Assembly (NCBI GenBank): GCA_903887005.1
Contig: CAISOH010000446.1
Span: 1-32,822, forward strand
Reading direction: 5' to 3'
Source: an uncultured Bacteroidota bacterium
Lineage (GTDB): Bacteria > Bacteroidota > Bacteroidia > Chitinophagales > Chitinophagaceae
DNA: 32,822 nucleotides
Below are positions 7,815-16,020 of the stretch, piece after piece. Below the pieces are notes generated by a model, which saw only the letters and a program-made list of their open reading frames with translations, searched no databases and was not told where the DNA came from. The stretch's first letter is position 1; each line of letters begins with the position of its first letter. Made by a program: the position numbers and the translations under genes.

Positions 7815-8447
7815 ATGACCAACTCAATAGCAATACTCGGTATCCATACCGGCATCGGTAAAACCATTGCCTCTGCCGTAATAGCTGAGGCAACAGGCGC
7901 TGATTACTGGAAACCTGTACAGGCAGGAACAGAAGAAAGAGATACCGCAATGGTAATGCAACTGATCACTGATGGCGCAAACCGGGTGCACAGGGAAGCG
8001 ATAATTTTATCAAGACCCATATCCCCGCATTCGGCAGCAGCCATTGATGGCAGGGAGATAGACTATACAAAATTTGAATGGCCGGTGACGAATAAAAAGT
8101 TGCTGATAGAAACCGCAGGTGGTATATTATCACCTATGGCAGCAACTACCACTATGGCTGACTTTGTAAAACATTACCAACTGCCCGCGATACTAATTGT
8201 GCAAAATTACCTCGGCAGTATCAACCATACGCTGTTAAGCATAGAAGTATTAAAAAGCAGGGGAATTCATTTGTCAGGTATTGTAATGAACGGGAATGAA
8301 AATAAATCGTCAGAATCATTTATAGAGCATTACGGTAAAATTCCGGTCATCGCCAGGATACCGCATTTTAATAAGTTAGATAATCATTCAATAATAAAAT
8401 GCGCCGCGCAGATAAAAAACTCACTGAATAATCTATTTCTGAATTAA
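7815..8447 (+). CDS. bioD: Dethiobiotin synthetase
   Basis: BioD closes the ureido ring of dethiobiotin from 7,8-diaminopelargonate, CO2 and ATP, the step after BioA. The 210-residue protein starts with the P-loop GIHTGIGKT (9-17), then YWKPVQAGTEERDT, the LSRPISPHSAA substrate-binding segment, and IETAGGILSPM, which corresponds to the family's 'EGAGG' switch region with ETAGG instead. Length is normal. It is on the same strand as bioA but a toxin-antitoxin pair stands between them. No bioF, bioB or bioC is in this window. Confidence 0.92.
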   Translation: MTNSIAILGIHTGIGKTIASAVIAEATGADYWKPVQAGTEERDTAMVMQLITDGANRVHREAIILSRPISPHSAAAIDGREIDYTKFEWPVTNKKLLIETAGGILSPMAATTTMADFVKHYQLPAILIVQNYLGSINHTLLSIEVLKSRGIHLSGIVMNGNENKSSESFIEHYGKIPVIARIPHFNKLDNHSIIKCAAQIKNSLNNLFLN

Positions 8448-8498
8448 GACAAAAACGTTTCCAAATATTTTTCCTTAAATTTACAGTAGTAAAAATCA

Positions 8499-8750
8499 AT
8501 GATTATGGTGCCTGAAACGGTAAGAGAAAAATTGCATGAATATATAGACCATGCTGATGCTAAAAAAATACAAGCTATATATACCTTGGTGGAAAATGAA
8601 ATAGAAGAGAGAGCTTACCAGTATGATGAAGCAACCTTAAAAATACTTCGGAATACAAGCAGGGATTATTTTGCCGGCAAAATAAAAGGTTATCCGGTAG
8701 AAGAATCAATGAAACGTATAAAGAAACAAATAGGGAAGCGTGCTTTATAA
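8499..8750 (+). CDS. Antitoxin-like protein of a RelE/ParE module
   Basis: The 83-residue protein is mostly helical and charged (REKLHEYIDHADAKKIQAIY, then a region with ATLKILRNTSRDYFAGKIKGY and a lysine-rich end). This resembles small Bacteroidota antitoxin components ('addiction module protein') that are followed by RelE/ParE toxins. Assignment rests mainly on size and on the toxin gene that overlaps its 3' end by 11 bases, the usual antitoxin-first order. The second methionine (8505) may be the true start. TATTTTTC about 25 bases upstream is one base off the -7 consensus. It is inserted between bioD and bioA. Confidence 0.75.
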   Translation: MIMVPETVREKLHEYIDHADAKKIQAIYTLVENEIEERAYQYDEATLKILRNTSRDYFAGKIKGYPVEESMKRIKKQIGKRAL

Positions 8751-9033
8751 TCTTATAATTACAAAAACGGCGGAAGGGCATATTGTGGATGCCTGTAATT
8801 ATTATGAAACACAACAATCAGGGTTAAGTGACCGGTTTTTAACTGAATTGTTCGATGCCTGCAAAAAAATATCTTCTAACCCTCAGCATTACAGCTTTAT
8901 TTCTTCAAACCCAAAAGATAAGTTCAGAGACATTAAGCTATACAAATTCCCCTTCGTAGTGATTTATGAAATCAGCGGCAACGATGTAATCGTTATTGCA
9001 GTTTTTAATACACACAGAAGTCCAATGTATTAA
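8740..9033 (+). CDS. RelE/ParE-family toxin
   Basis: The 97-residue protein has the RelE/ParE layout: a first strand YNLIITKTAEGHI, two helices (VDACNYYETQQSGLSDRFLTE and a second ending in KKISSNP), then the strand pair with FRDIKLYKFPFVVIYEI and the final VIAVFNTHRSP. RelE members cleave mRNA on the ribosome and ParE members poison gyrase. Family level is clear, the exact target is not. It starts with GTG inside the last codons of the antitoxin gene, so translation is probably coupled. The stop is 98 bases before bioA, which appears to have its own promoter. Confidence 0.87.
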   Translation: MLYNLIITKTAEGHIVDACNYYETQQSGLSDRFLTELFDACKKISSNPQHYSFISSNPKDKFRDIKLYKFPFVVIYEISGNDVIVIAVFNTHRSPMY

Positions 9034-9093
9034 TGTAAAATAACCAGGGGAAATAAAGAAATATTATCTCATTCTTTTCTGCTTTCAACCTTT

Positions 9094-9115
9094 TACTTTT
9101 GAATTTTTACTTTTG
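9094..9115 (+). promoter_or_regulatory. Two tandem -7 boxes TACTTTTG upstream of bioA
   Basis: TACTTTTG occurs at 9094-9101 and again at 9108-9115, 14 bases apart inside a T-rich repeat. Both match TAnnTTTG. The second would place the transcript start near 9122, about ten bases before the bioA ATG. This suggests bioA is not dependent on read-through from bioD and the toxin-antitoxin genes. Confidence 0.4.
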
Positions 9116-9131
9116 AATTTTGAATTAAATT

Positions 9132-10415
9132 ATGCCCACAATTAAAGAGCGCGATAAACAGGTTATATGGCATCCTTATACTCCTATGAAGGCATGGCCG
9201 GAGGCTATTGCAATTGCAAAAGGAGAAGGTGTTTACCTGATTGATGAAGATGGCAACCGCTATATAGACGCTATCTCATCATGGTGGGTAAACCTGCATG
9301 GACATTCGCATCCTTACATTGCCCAAAAGGTGAGCGAACAATTGTCTGTATTGGAACATTGTATTTTCGCAGGGTTCACACATGAACCCGCGGTAAGGCT
9401 TGCAGAGCGGCTTTTGGAGATACTGCCCAATGGAATGAAAAAGATATTTTATTCCGACAATGGCTCTACGGCTGTTGAGGTAGCCATTAAAATGTCGCTG
9501 CAATACTGGAACAATAAAGGCATTAAAAAGAAAAAGCTAGTAGCATTACAAAACGCCTATCATGGCGATACTTTCGGCGCAATGGCGGTAAGCGGCAGAA
9601 GTATTTTTACAGAGGCATTTTCAGATTTCCTTTTTGACGTTGCATTTATCCCTTTCCCTTCCGGAGAACATGCTGAACAAAGTATTGCTGTTTTGGAAGG
9701 CCTGCTGCAAAAAGGCGATGTAGCGGCATTCATCGCAGAACCATTGGTGCAGGGCTCTTCCGGCATGAATATGTATAGCGCAGACACACTTGAACAGTAT
9801 TTCCGGCTCTGCAAAAAATATGATACGCTCATTATTGCAGACGAAGTTATGACTGGTTTTGGCAGAACAGGGACGCTCTTCGCCTGCGATCAGATCAATA
9901 CATCTCCGGACATTGTTTGCTTGTCCAAAGGGCTGACAGGCGGCTCTATGCCTTTGGGTGTTACAGCTACCTCCCAGGCTGTCTTCGATGCTTTTTATGA
10001 TGATGACAAGATGAAAATGCTGTATCACGGACATTCATTTACCGCCAACCCCACTATATGCACCGCGGCACTGGCAAGCCTTGATCTTTTGTTGCAGCAG
10101 AGTTGCGAAGACAGCAGGAAGCGTATCATTCATGCCCATGCTGCATTTGCTACCAGCATTATTGCGGATCCATTAGTTGCAGCTATCAGGCAAACGGGCA
10201 CTATCATTGCTATTGAGCTAAAAACGGACACCCCTTCTTATCACAGCAATATGCGCGACTTCCTGTACCAGTTCTTTTTAGACAAAAAAATAGTGATGCG
10301 CCCGCTAGGCAATATCATTTATATATTACCTCCCTATTGCATCACCAACTACGAGCTGAACTATGTATATAGTTGTATCAAGGAACTGCTTGAAGAATTG
10401 AAAAATCAAAACTGA
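9132..10415 (+). CDS. bioA: Adenosylmethionine-8-amino-7-oxononanoate aminotransferase
   Basis: BioA transfers the amino group of S-adenosylmethionine to KAPA, giving the BioD substrate. It is a PLP enzyme of fold type I. The 427-residue protein shows IWHPYTPMKAW near the start, the AISSWWVNLHGHSHP motif with the aromatic pair typical of BioA, YSDNGSTAVEVAIKM for phosphate binding, YHGDTFGAMAVSGRS, DEVMTGFGRTG with the PLP-binding aspartate, and the Schiff-base lysine Lys266 in LSKGLTGG. Length is normal. It is separated from bioD by a toxin-antitoxin pair and followed by a strong palindrome that ends the operon. Confidence 0.95.
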   Translation: MPTIKERDKQVIWHPYTPMKAWPEAIAIAKGEGVYLIDEDGNRYIDAISSWWVNLHGHSHPYIAQKVSEQLSVLEHCIFAGFTHEPAVRLAERLLEILPNGMKKIFYSDNGSTAVEVAIKMSLQYWNNKGIKKKKLVALQNAYHGDTFGAMAVSGRSIFTEAFSDFLFDVAFIPFPSGEHAEQSIAVLEGLLQKGDVAAFIAEPLVQGSSGMNMYSADTLEQYFRLCKKYDTLIIADEVMTGFGRTGTLFACDQINTSPDIVCLSKGLTGGSMPLGVTATSQAVFDAFYDDDKMKMLYHGHSFTANPTICTAALASLDLLLQQSCEDSRKRIIHAHAAFATSIIADPLVAAIRQTGTIIAIELKTDTPSYHSNMRDFLYQFFLDKKIVMRPLGNIIYILPPYCITNYELNYVYSCIKELLEELKNQN

Positions 10416-10428
10416 AATTGACTCGTAC

Positions 10429-10465
10429 AGAGGTGTGCCACACCTTAAAGGTGTGGCACACCTCT
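10429..10465. terminator. 18-bp inverted repeat with one-base loop, likely bidirectional terminator / repeat family member
   Basis: AGAGGTGTGCCACACCTT (10429-10446) and its perfect reverse complement (10448-10465) are separated by one A. The element lies between the convergent bioA and the minus-strand gene ending at 10477, a position that suits a bidirectional terminator. A long U-run is missing on both sides. Two close relatives occur at 26566 and 26629, so this is also a dispersed palindromic repeat. Confidence 0.65.
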
Positions 10466-10476
10466 TAAAAAAATTC

Positions 10477-12288
10477 TCACTCATTAAACCCCCATGCCTT
10501 CATATTATCCACTACAATTTCCTTATCACTCAAAACATTCTTGAACCATATCTGCAGGGAGTCATAAGGTTCTTTAGGTAATTTCATGTCAAGTGAAATC
10601 TCCTTTGTTTCCCCGTCATTCAGCAGCCGGAAAACACGAAGCATATTATACCGGGCGCTCTTGTTGGTATCGGTTTCATTCGTTCTTTTCAGCTTCACTA
10701 TGAACTGCGTCATATTCCATCCGTCCCATTCTTTTTTTGTGCAGCGGAAAGTGGCCTGTACCCTTATCCATTGCATACCCTGCCCTGTGAACGGCACGCT
10801 TAATGCCGGAGTTATCTGCCCACCTCTCACCAATAAAGAACGTCTGCCGCTGATTGCCTGTGATGTAAAAAAAGTTCCGGAATCGCTTTCAAAATCATTC
10901 TGGTAAACAAGGCGCATATTCTTTGGCTGCCCTTCAAACAAGTCCGTATTATCTCTTAATACAATTGTACTCCCCGGCGCGCTCCATCTGCCAGCCACCC
11001 GCCAGAAATATCGCTTCGTCATGAAGTCAGGATCATACAATGCCCCTTTATGATAATGGTAAGTGATCCAGACATTCATGTACAAAAAGATCAGAACAAA
11101 CGGAGTAAATATCCATGCCAGGGTTTTACGGTTCAATGCTGCATTAGCCAGTGCAGCGATAGGGAATATTAAAACCGGATAGCTCTGTATCATCGCCCTG
11201 CCGCCATACCACCAGATATCCCACGAGCATACTATATAATAATTAAACAGGAAAAAAGTAAGGATAGCAACTTTGTTTTTACCGTTTCTGATGAATGGGA
11301 TAATGCCAATAAAAGCAAAGATCATCATAGGCGAATATATCAGCCAGCCGCTGCGGTAACTTACCGTATAAGGCCTGAAATTGGGATGCAGGAAAGAGAA
11401 TCCCTGGTCGCCGTAACTATATACCAGCCAATGCCCCGATACATATTTCCAGTAAATAAGCTGAATAGAAACTACCAGTAGCGCACAAAATCCGGCAATT
11501 GCCAGCGCCTTAAAATGCGTTCCAAAAAGAGCCAATTGCTTTTTGATCTGTGACACAGTTAAACCCTCCATTCCCCATAGCAACGGTATCATGCAGGCTA
11601 TAACATCAGTAAACCGGGTAAGCGTAGCCAGCCCCACAAGCAACCCTATTCTTACTGCATACTTAGTCTCAAAAGACCGGTAGAAATAATGCGTATTCAG
11701 CAGCAGGAACACATAGACCGTAAACAGCCAGCAGTGCGACATCCCATTGTCTATGCACGAATATTCAATATAGTTGGTGCCAGCCGCAACTAAGAACAAA
11801 GTTATTGCTGCTACTTTATCGTTATAAAATTCAAGAAGCAGTTTCCTTAAATACCAAAGTCCGAGAATGGATATTAAAAAACCGCCGAGTTGTATGGCAA
11901 ACTGATAAGGCAGCGAAAACCCATCCCTCGCATATCCCATCATGCCTGCGGCCAAATGAGCGGCAGTAAAAAAAGGAAGGTACATAACAGCCATCCCCGA
12001 GGAATACTTCATTACGTAATTACCATTATCCGTTTGCATCGCCTGCATAAAAAATTCATTGCAGGGATGGTACTTGCTGATGATACTGTCCTTAAATGTC
12101 TGATGCTTCAGGTCCTTATAAATAAATATCGAAGGGAGGTACCAGTAATAGCCCGAAACATCCCACGAAATAGTTGCCTCAGAGTTTCCTTGCTTCCAGC
12201 GGGGGTAAAAGAAAAAACTGGTGTAGCACATTAATGCAACACATAGAAACCAGCAGTAACGGGATAATTTGTTGTTTATGTCCTTCAT
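10477..12288 (-). CDS. Large membrane protein, GT-C-like glycosyltransferase candidate
   Basis: The 603-residue protein starts with a membrane helix and then an outside loop with SWDVSGYYWYLP (Asp43), which recalls the acidic motif in the first loop of GT-C glycosyltransferases. Around ten hydrophobic helices follow up to about residue 400, with RFTDVIACMIPLLWG and YIVCSWDIWWYGGRAM in between. The last ~190 residues are soluble and look beta-rich. GT-C enzymes use lipid-linked sugars at the outer face of the inner membrane. Here the topology fits but I see no decisive motif, so the function is open. It stands alone on the minus strand, convergent with bioA and divergent from the EGF-like lipoprotein gene. 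Confidence 0.6.
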   Translation of the reverse strand: MKDINNKLSRYCWFLCVALMCYTSFFFYPRWKQGNSEATISWDVSGYYWYLPSIFIYKDLKHQTFKDSIISKYHPCNEFFMQAMQTDNGNYVMKYSSGMAVMYLPFFTAAHLAAGMMGYARDGFSLPYQFAIQLGGFLISILGLWYLRKLLLEFYNDKVAAITLFLVAAGTNYIEYSCIDNGMSHCWLFTVYVFLLLNTHYFYRSFETKYAVRIGLLVGLATLTRFTDVIACMIPLLWGMEGLTVSQIKKQLALFGTHFKALAIAGFCALLVVSIQLIYWKYVSGHWLVYSYGDQGFSFLHPNFRPYTVSYRSGWLIYSPMMIFAFIGIIPFIRNGKNKVAILTFFLFNYYIVCSWDIWWYGGRAMIQSYPVLIFPIAALANAALNRKTLAWIFTPFVLIFLYMNVWITYHYHKGALYDPDFMTKRYFWRVAGRWSAPGSTIVLRDNTDLFEGQPKNMRLVYQNDFESDSGTFFTSQAISGRRSLLVRGGQITPALSVPFTGQGMQWIRVQATFRCTKKEWDGWNMTQFIVKLKRTNETDTNKSARYNMLRVFRLLNDGETKEISLDMKLPKEPYDSLQIWFKNVLSDKEIVVDNMKAWGFNE

Positions 12289-12432
12289 TGTTTTTTGGAA
12301 CTCCCTGGCAAGTATTGGCTAAGGTACTTTAAATAATATTAGAAGTAAATTGAACCGCTATATTCTTCCCCGCCGAAACCCAAGTCGTTTATCTCCATGT
12401 AAATTTTTATCCAATTTGTTAAACTCTCCCTG

Positions 12433-12440
12433 TACATTTG
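12433..12440 (+). promoter_or_regulatory. -7 box TACATTTG for the EGF-like lipoprotein gene
   Basis: TACATTTG matches TAnnTTTG, and a TTTG lies at 12415-12418. The gap of 14 bases is shorter than usual for the -33/-7 pair. The box is 64 bases before the proposed start codon. This is in the 216-base divergent region; I saw no matching box for the minus-strand gene. Confidence 0.35.
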
Positions 12441-12504
12441 CTCAATGCCAATACACAACTTAATTTTACCTGATTCTATTTTCATACAATTTTAATTTTT
12501 TATT

Positions 12505-13023
12505 TTGAAAGCCATCCGCCATATTTTAATTACTACGCTTATCATTTTATGTGCCATTGGGTCTGTGTTATATACCAGTTGCACCAACAAGTGCGGAAGC
12601 ACCACTTGCCAGAATGGCGGCACCTGCGCTAACAATGTTTGTGTATGCCCCACAGGTTATTCCGGCAATAGTTGCGAAACAGGCTGGTCAGACGGTTCTA
12701 TTGGCACCTATAATTGCAGCAGGGCAAGCTGTGTTCCTGCCGTGACCGGGGGAAATGCCTGGGTAAGCTCCGTTACCAAGAGCTCCGTAAATGGGGGTTA
12801 CATGATAAATATTTCCAACTTCGACAACTCCAATACTACCATTTCCGGCAAAATAGACAGTGCTATTGGTGGCGTCAATAAGATAATAGTCAGTCCGGCT
12901 GCCGGCTCAAACGGGATAAATGCAAGCGGTACCTACTCAAACGGTGTCATAACGCTCCACTTTACCACATCATCTGTAGGTGGCCCGGGCTATACCTGCG
13001 ACATGACTATGAAAAAGCAATAA
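12505..13023 (+). CDS. Lipoprotein with one EGF-like domain
   Basis: The 172-residue product starts with a hydrophobic signal (ILITTLIILCAIGSVLYTSC) whose cysteine suits lipidation. Directly after comes CGSTTCQNGGTCANNVCVC and PTGYSGNSCE, a six-cysteine EGF-like pattern. The rest (about 60-172) has NVTISN-like beta-rich sequence, two more cysteines and ends in CDMTMKKQ. EGF domains are uncommon in bacteria but occur in Bacteroidota surface proteins, where they suggest calcium or protein binding outside the cell. The only start that keeps the full signal peptide is TTG at 12505, because a stop lies just upstream in frame. A later ATG at 12549 would cut the hydrophobic segment. Function is unknown. 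Confidence 0.75.
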   Translation: MKAIRHILITTLIILCAIGSVLYTSCTNKCGSTTCQNGGTCANNVCVCPTGYSGNSCETGWSDGSIGTYNCSRASCVPAVTGGNAWVSSVTKSSVNGGYMINISNFDNSNTTISGKIDSAIGGVNKIIVSPAAGSNGINASGTYSNGVITLHFTTSSVGGPGYTCDMTMKKQ

Positions 13024-13084
13024 TCTTTTTTTACTTAAAGTGAGTTCGGAGTTCTAATCACTGAAAACCAATAAGTTGCAAACT

Positions 13085-13195
13085 CTCTATAACCTGTGTT
13101 TTATGTCACCCTTTCAGGGTTTTGCTATTTTTGAATTTCATTTTCTATAATAATGTCATCCCATCGGGATTTTACCCTTGTATTGGTTGAATTTC
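13085..13195. repeat. Two diverged copies of a ~50-bp hairpin repeat between convergent genes
   Basis: Copy one (about 13085-13139) and copy two (about 13144-13195) both run: CTCTATAA-like start, ATGTCAnCC, a 5-bp hairpin with a 3-base loop, TTTT, and GAATTTC at the end. The hairpins are ACCCT-TTC-AGGGT and ATCCC-ATC-GGGAT: different bases but the same pairing. The T-run after each hairpin could end transcription of the lipoprotein gene. Confidence 0.5.
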
Positions 13196-13224
13196 AAAAC
13201 AATAGACCGTCGAACTGACGTTAC

Positions 13225-14403
13225 TTAAAAGACCTTCACCGTAAATCCTGGGAATATTTGTTTGAAGTTATCCGTAATTATTATCTCGGGTTCAATTGTG
13301 AACTTAGGCCTGATCAGCAAATCAGTAAAGATTTTCAAGGTCGTATTTTTAAAGTATCCCCCTTTATTGATTGCCAGGTACCCTATCCCGAATGTAGCCT
13401 CTTTCCCTAACCAGCTTACACCATTAGATTCATAGATACTGCCTGTGCTCAGATTAATAAACCAGTTATCATTCATCACAAAATCACCCTTCATGTCCTT
13501 ATCAAAGAAGAAATATGGCGAGACACTCAGCCTTACAAAATCCCGGTCGCGGTTTACTTTCCCTACATAATGATTCCATTGCAGCCCTAATTCAGTCACA
13601 GGTACTACCGTGCTTCTGACCAATCCTGCCCCCATGCTGAAATTAACATCAAATTTTCGCCTTGACCACGCGTTAGGCGCTAATTCATTTTCCATTAGCA
13701 GGTTGCGATATACTTTTATGTTTTTGCCGGTGAAGTACGGATTATATTTTATTGTTACCGGGTGCCTGTAAATAAATTTTTTGGCTTTTTTCGAGAACGA
13801 TCTCTTTTCCAATGTATCAACAATCCCCTTAAGTACATTATCAGCTATTACTTTGTCCACATCATAATAATTATCGAGCAGGAAAGTAACCTGTATGGAA
13901 TAAGGGATGGTACATTTTTGTATCCCGAACCCCTCTCTTGATTTATGAATAATGATACGGACAGTATCCTGCTCAAACTTCAAGCGTGATATATCTCCAT
14001 CCTTGTTTACAAACATACTTCCATTTGGATTGTATTTCCTGACGCGTATCTTCTTGTAAGTATATTCCGAATTAATGGCATAATCAATACGCATATTACC
14101 GGTTGGATTACTATTAAGAGAATCCTTGTAAAATGCAATATCCTTGCGAAAACCTGTCAGGATTGAATCTAAATTTCTAAAATCCTGATAATCACTCAAA
14201 TCATTTAACTCCAGTATCATCCTGCCTTCTTTCAGCGTCACAAAATCCCGTATATTAATCCAGGAATCCCATGTATTAAACGTCAGGTCTGCCTTGCTGG
14301 TATTCATTGCTCTTAATGCTCCGGCAGTGTAACCGTTCTGGGCATAAACCTTCCCTGTCAGGCCTATGACAGTAAGCGCTGCAATTAAGATCAGTTTTTT
14401 CAT
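13225..14403 (-). CDS. Exported protein, probable outer-membrane beta-barrel end, in a sigma-factor operon
   Basis: The 392-residue protein has a clear signal peptide (MKKLILIAALTVIGLTGKVYA). The middle part is mixed, with several long polar segments, and from about residue 245 the sequence alternates in the way of beta strands (FDVNFSMGAGLVRS, LQWNHYVGK, ATFGIGYLAI) and ends in VKVF. A terminal phenylalanine is the usual signal for outer-membrane insertion. I do not recognise the family. The start is only 4 bases after the stop of the anti-sigma-like gene, so the three genes form one operon. It may be the sensor or the output of that regulatory pair. Confidence 0.65.
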   Translation of the reverse strand: MKKLILIAALTVIGLTGKVYAQNGYTAGALRAMNTSKADLTFNTWDSWINIRDFVTLKEGRMILELNDLSDYQDFRNLDSILTGFRKDIAFYKDSLNSNPTGNMRIDYAINSEYTYKKIRVRKYNPNGSMFVNKDGDISRLKFEQDTVRIIIHKSREGFGIQKCTIPYSIQVTFLLDNYYDVDKVIADNVLKGIVDTLEKRSFSKKAKKFIYRHPVTIKYNPYFTGKNIKVYRNLLMENELAPNAWSRRKFDVNFSMGAGLVRSTVVPVTELGLQWNHYVGKVNRDRDFVRLSVSPYFFFDKDMKGDFVMNDNWFINLSTGSIYESNGVSWLGKEATFGIGYLAINKGGYFKNTTLKIFTDLLIRPKFTIEPEIIITDNFKQIFPGFTVKVF

Positions 14404-14407
14404 TCTG

Positions 14408-15214
14408 TTAGTTTTGGGTGTTAAATATGCTTTTCAGAAAAATGGGCTGTTGATAATTTGTGATTGTATTAGCCGGAACTTCATTGCCATAGTACCCCTC
14501 GCGATACAAACTGTTCGACCTGAATACCAGCCTGTTTCCACGTTTTATTTCCTTTATCTCATCTATTTCTCTAACCACATCATTTATATGCGCTACCGGC
14601 AACCGGCTGATAACAACAGCATCATTACCATTTATGACCTCCTGTGCTGTTGCAGGTGTTCTGTTAATACCCGCAAGTTCATTGATATGTATCACCTTCA
14701 TTTGTGCCGTCACTGCCGGAGTGGCAGGCAAAGTATTAGTTACAACTCTTACATCGGCTTTTTGTTCCGCAACCGGTGCGGGTGGCGCATTTGCAATGAT
14801 TGGCGCTGTATTTTCAGCTTTTGGTTTTTCAATCTGCCTATGGTGCTTCAAGCCCTTAGCTATAACGGGATATGGATTTCTTATTATGGTCTTTACGTTT
14901 TCATTTACCGGCTCTTGTTTTGGTTTTGCAAATGCTGTGCCGGGTGCCGCCGGTGTATGATTGATTACATTGCTATTAATTGCAGCTACTTCAATACCCG
15001 TCTGTCTATACCCTGCCCATATGCATACAAACAACAGCAATACTGCAGCGGCAGCCATCCAATATTGCGGCCGTATCTTTTTCGCCGGCTTCTGTTCCAG
15101 ACGCTCCTGGAGCTTGTCCCATGCCGCTTCCTTGCCATATACAATACCTCCTGATAATGTATCCAGCGATGTTATCTTTTCCCTCAGCAGCTTATCACTC
15201 TTATTATTTTTCAT
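14408..15214 (-). CDS. Anti-sigma-factor-like single-pass membrane protein
   Basis: The 268-residue protein has a polar N-terminal ~48 residues (cytosolic), one membrane helix at about 51-68 (YWMAAAAVLLLFVCIWAG), and a long proline/alanine-rich outer part. This is the layout of ECF anti-sigma factors in Bacteroidota: an N-terminal sigma-binding part and a periplasmic sensor part. There is no zinc motif HxxxCxxC. The start overlaps the end of the sigma gene by 11 bases, supporting translational coupling and a role as its regulator. The assignment rests on layout and position, not on a domain I can recognise. Plus-strand frames over this gene are shadows. Confidence 0.65.
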   Translation of the reverse strand: MKNNKSDKLLREKITSLDTLSGGIVYGKEAAWDKLQERLEQKPAKKIRPQYWMAAAAVLLLFVCIWAGYRQTGIEVAAINSNVINHTPAAPGTAFAKPKQEPVNENVKTIIRNPYPVIAKGLKHHRQIEKPKAENTAPIIANAPPAPVAEQKADVRVVTNTLPATPAVTAQMKVIHINELAGINRTPATAQEVINGNDAVVISRLPVAHINDVVREIDEIKEIKRGNRLVFRSNSLYREGYYGNEVPANTITNYQQPIFLKSIFNTQN

Positions 15215-15746
15215 TGTAGCATCCTTTTTCTTTCATTATCTTTTGCAATAACACCCTCGCTTTATTCAACTGCGATTTTGAGGTACCCTCCGATATTCCA
15301 AGCATTCCCGCGATCTCTTTATGGCTGTATCCTTCCACCACAAACAGGTTAAATACAGTGCGGTAACCGGATGGCAAAGTCATTATCAACTGAAAAATCT
15401 CATTTGTATTCATGCGCGCTAACATTCCGTCATCAACACTAATCTCCTGCGCATACCCCTCATCCATTATCTTCAAACTACCCTTCTTTCTAAGGAATAT
15501 GAGGCACTCATTCACCATTATCTTTTTCAGCCAGCCGCCTATACTACCCTGCCCCTTATATTCAAACCTGTCTATTGATTTAAAGAAATTATAAAAACCG
15601 TTGAGCATTATTTCTTCCGCATCCGGCAGGCTTTTAACATAGCGCATACACACCATCAGCATCCCATCTGAAAATGAGTCAAATAAATGCTTCTGGGATA
15701 TCCGATCCTGTTTTTTACATCCTGCGATGGCTTTTTCAAAAGTCAT
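15204..15746 (-). CDS. ECF-type RNA polymerase sigma factor
   Basis: The 180-residue protein has the two ECF domains. Sigma-2 covers about 20-90 (HLFDSFSDGMLMVCMRYVKS, LPDAEEIMLNGFYNFF, GWLKKIMVNECLIFLRK), and sigma-4 covers about 115-170 with LPSGYRTVFNLFVVEG and the helix-turn-helix YSHKEIAGMLGISEGTSKSQ. It directs RNA polymerase to a regulon that probably includes its own operon. The next gene, overlapping by 11 bases, encodes a membrane protein with anti-sigma layout, and an exported protein follows. The region upstream (15747-16024) has T-rich repeats but no good TAnnTTTG box on this strand, which would fit autoregulation with a different promoter type. Confidence 0.9.
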   Translation of the reverse strand: MTFEKAIAGCKKQDRISQKHLFDSFSDGMLMVCMRYVKSLPDAEEIMLNGFYNFFKSIDRFEYKGQGSIGGWLKKIMVNECLIFLRKKGSLKIMDEGYAQEISVDDGMLARMNTNEIFQLIMTLPSGYRTVFNLFVVEGYSHKEIAGMLGISEGTSKSQLNKARVLLQKIMKEKGCYNEK

Positions 15747-15942
15747 TCTTTAAATCAAAAGTTAAAAGTAATAACCAAAAAGTATTGCAAATTCAAAAAC
15801 CAAAATTCAAAAACCAAAAAATGTGAACTTTGTGTTTGCTACATTAATATATGCTGTTTCGTTTAAAAAGGTTGCTTCTTTGTCAGAATATTTTTTAATG
15901 TTGATCCCTCTTCCCATAAATAAGGGTACTCCATTTAACGAC

Positions 15943-16012
15943 TTAACTTATTAACCTTTTAACCAATTAACCTTTTAACCCTTTAACTTTTTAACCTTTT
16001 AACCAATTAACC
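15943..16012. repeat. TTAACC-type tandem tract upstream of gpmI
   Basis: About 70 bases consist of TTAACCTTTTAACCAATTAACC and close variants with a period near 8. It lies directly before the gpmI promoter box. A similar tract sits at 26677-26746. The rest of the 278-base divergent region (15747-15942) holds A-rich repeats such as CAAAAACCAAAATTC and no gene. Confidence 0.6.
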
Positions 16013-16020
16013 TACCTTTG
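16013..16020 (+). promoter_or_regulatory. -7 box TACCTTTG before gpmI
   Basis: TACCTTTG matches TAnnTTTG and ends four bases before the ATG at 16025. As at the rhomboid gene, this would give a transcript with almost no 5' leader. No TTTG stands at the -33 position in the repeat tract. Confidence 0.4.

Noticed and set aside
8575-8817. Minus-strand frame of 80 codons over the toxin-antitoxin genes
   Set aside because: It is antisense to two overlapping genes that have good family support.
14366-15154. Long plus-strand frame of 262 codons opposite the anti-sigma-like gene
   Set aside because: Its product is rich in Cys, Tyr, Ser and Arg in a way typical for antisense frames, and the minus-strand genes here have signal, membrane helix and operon logic.
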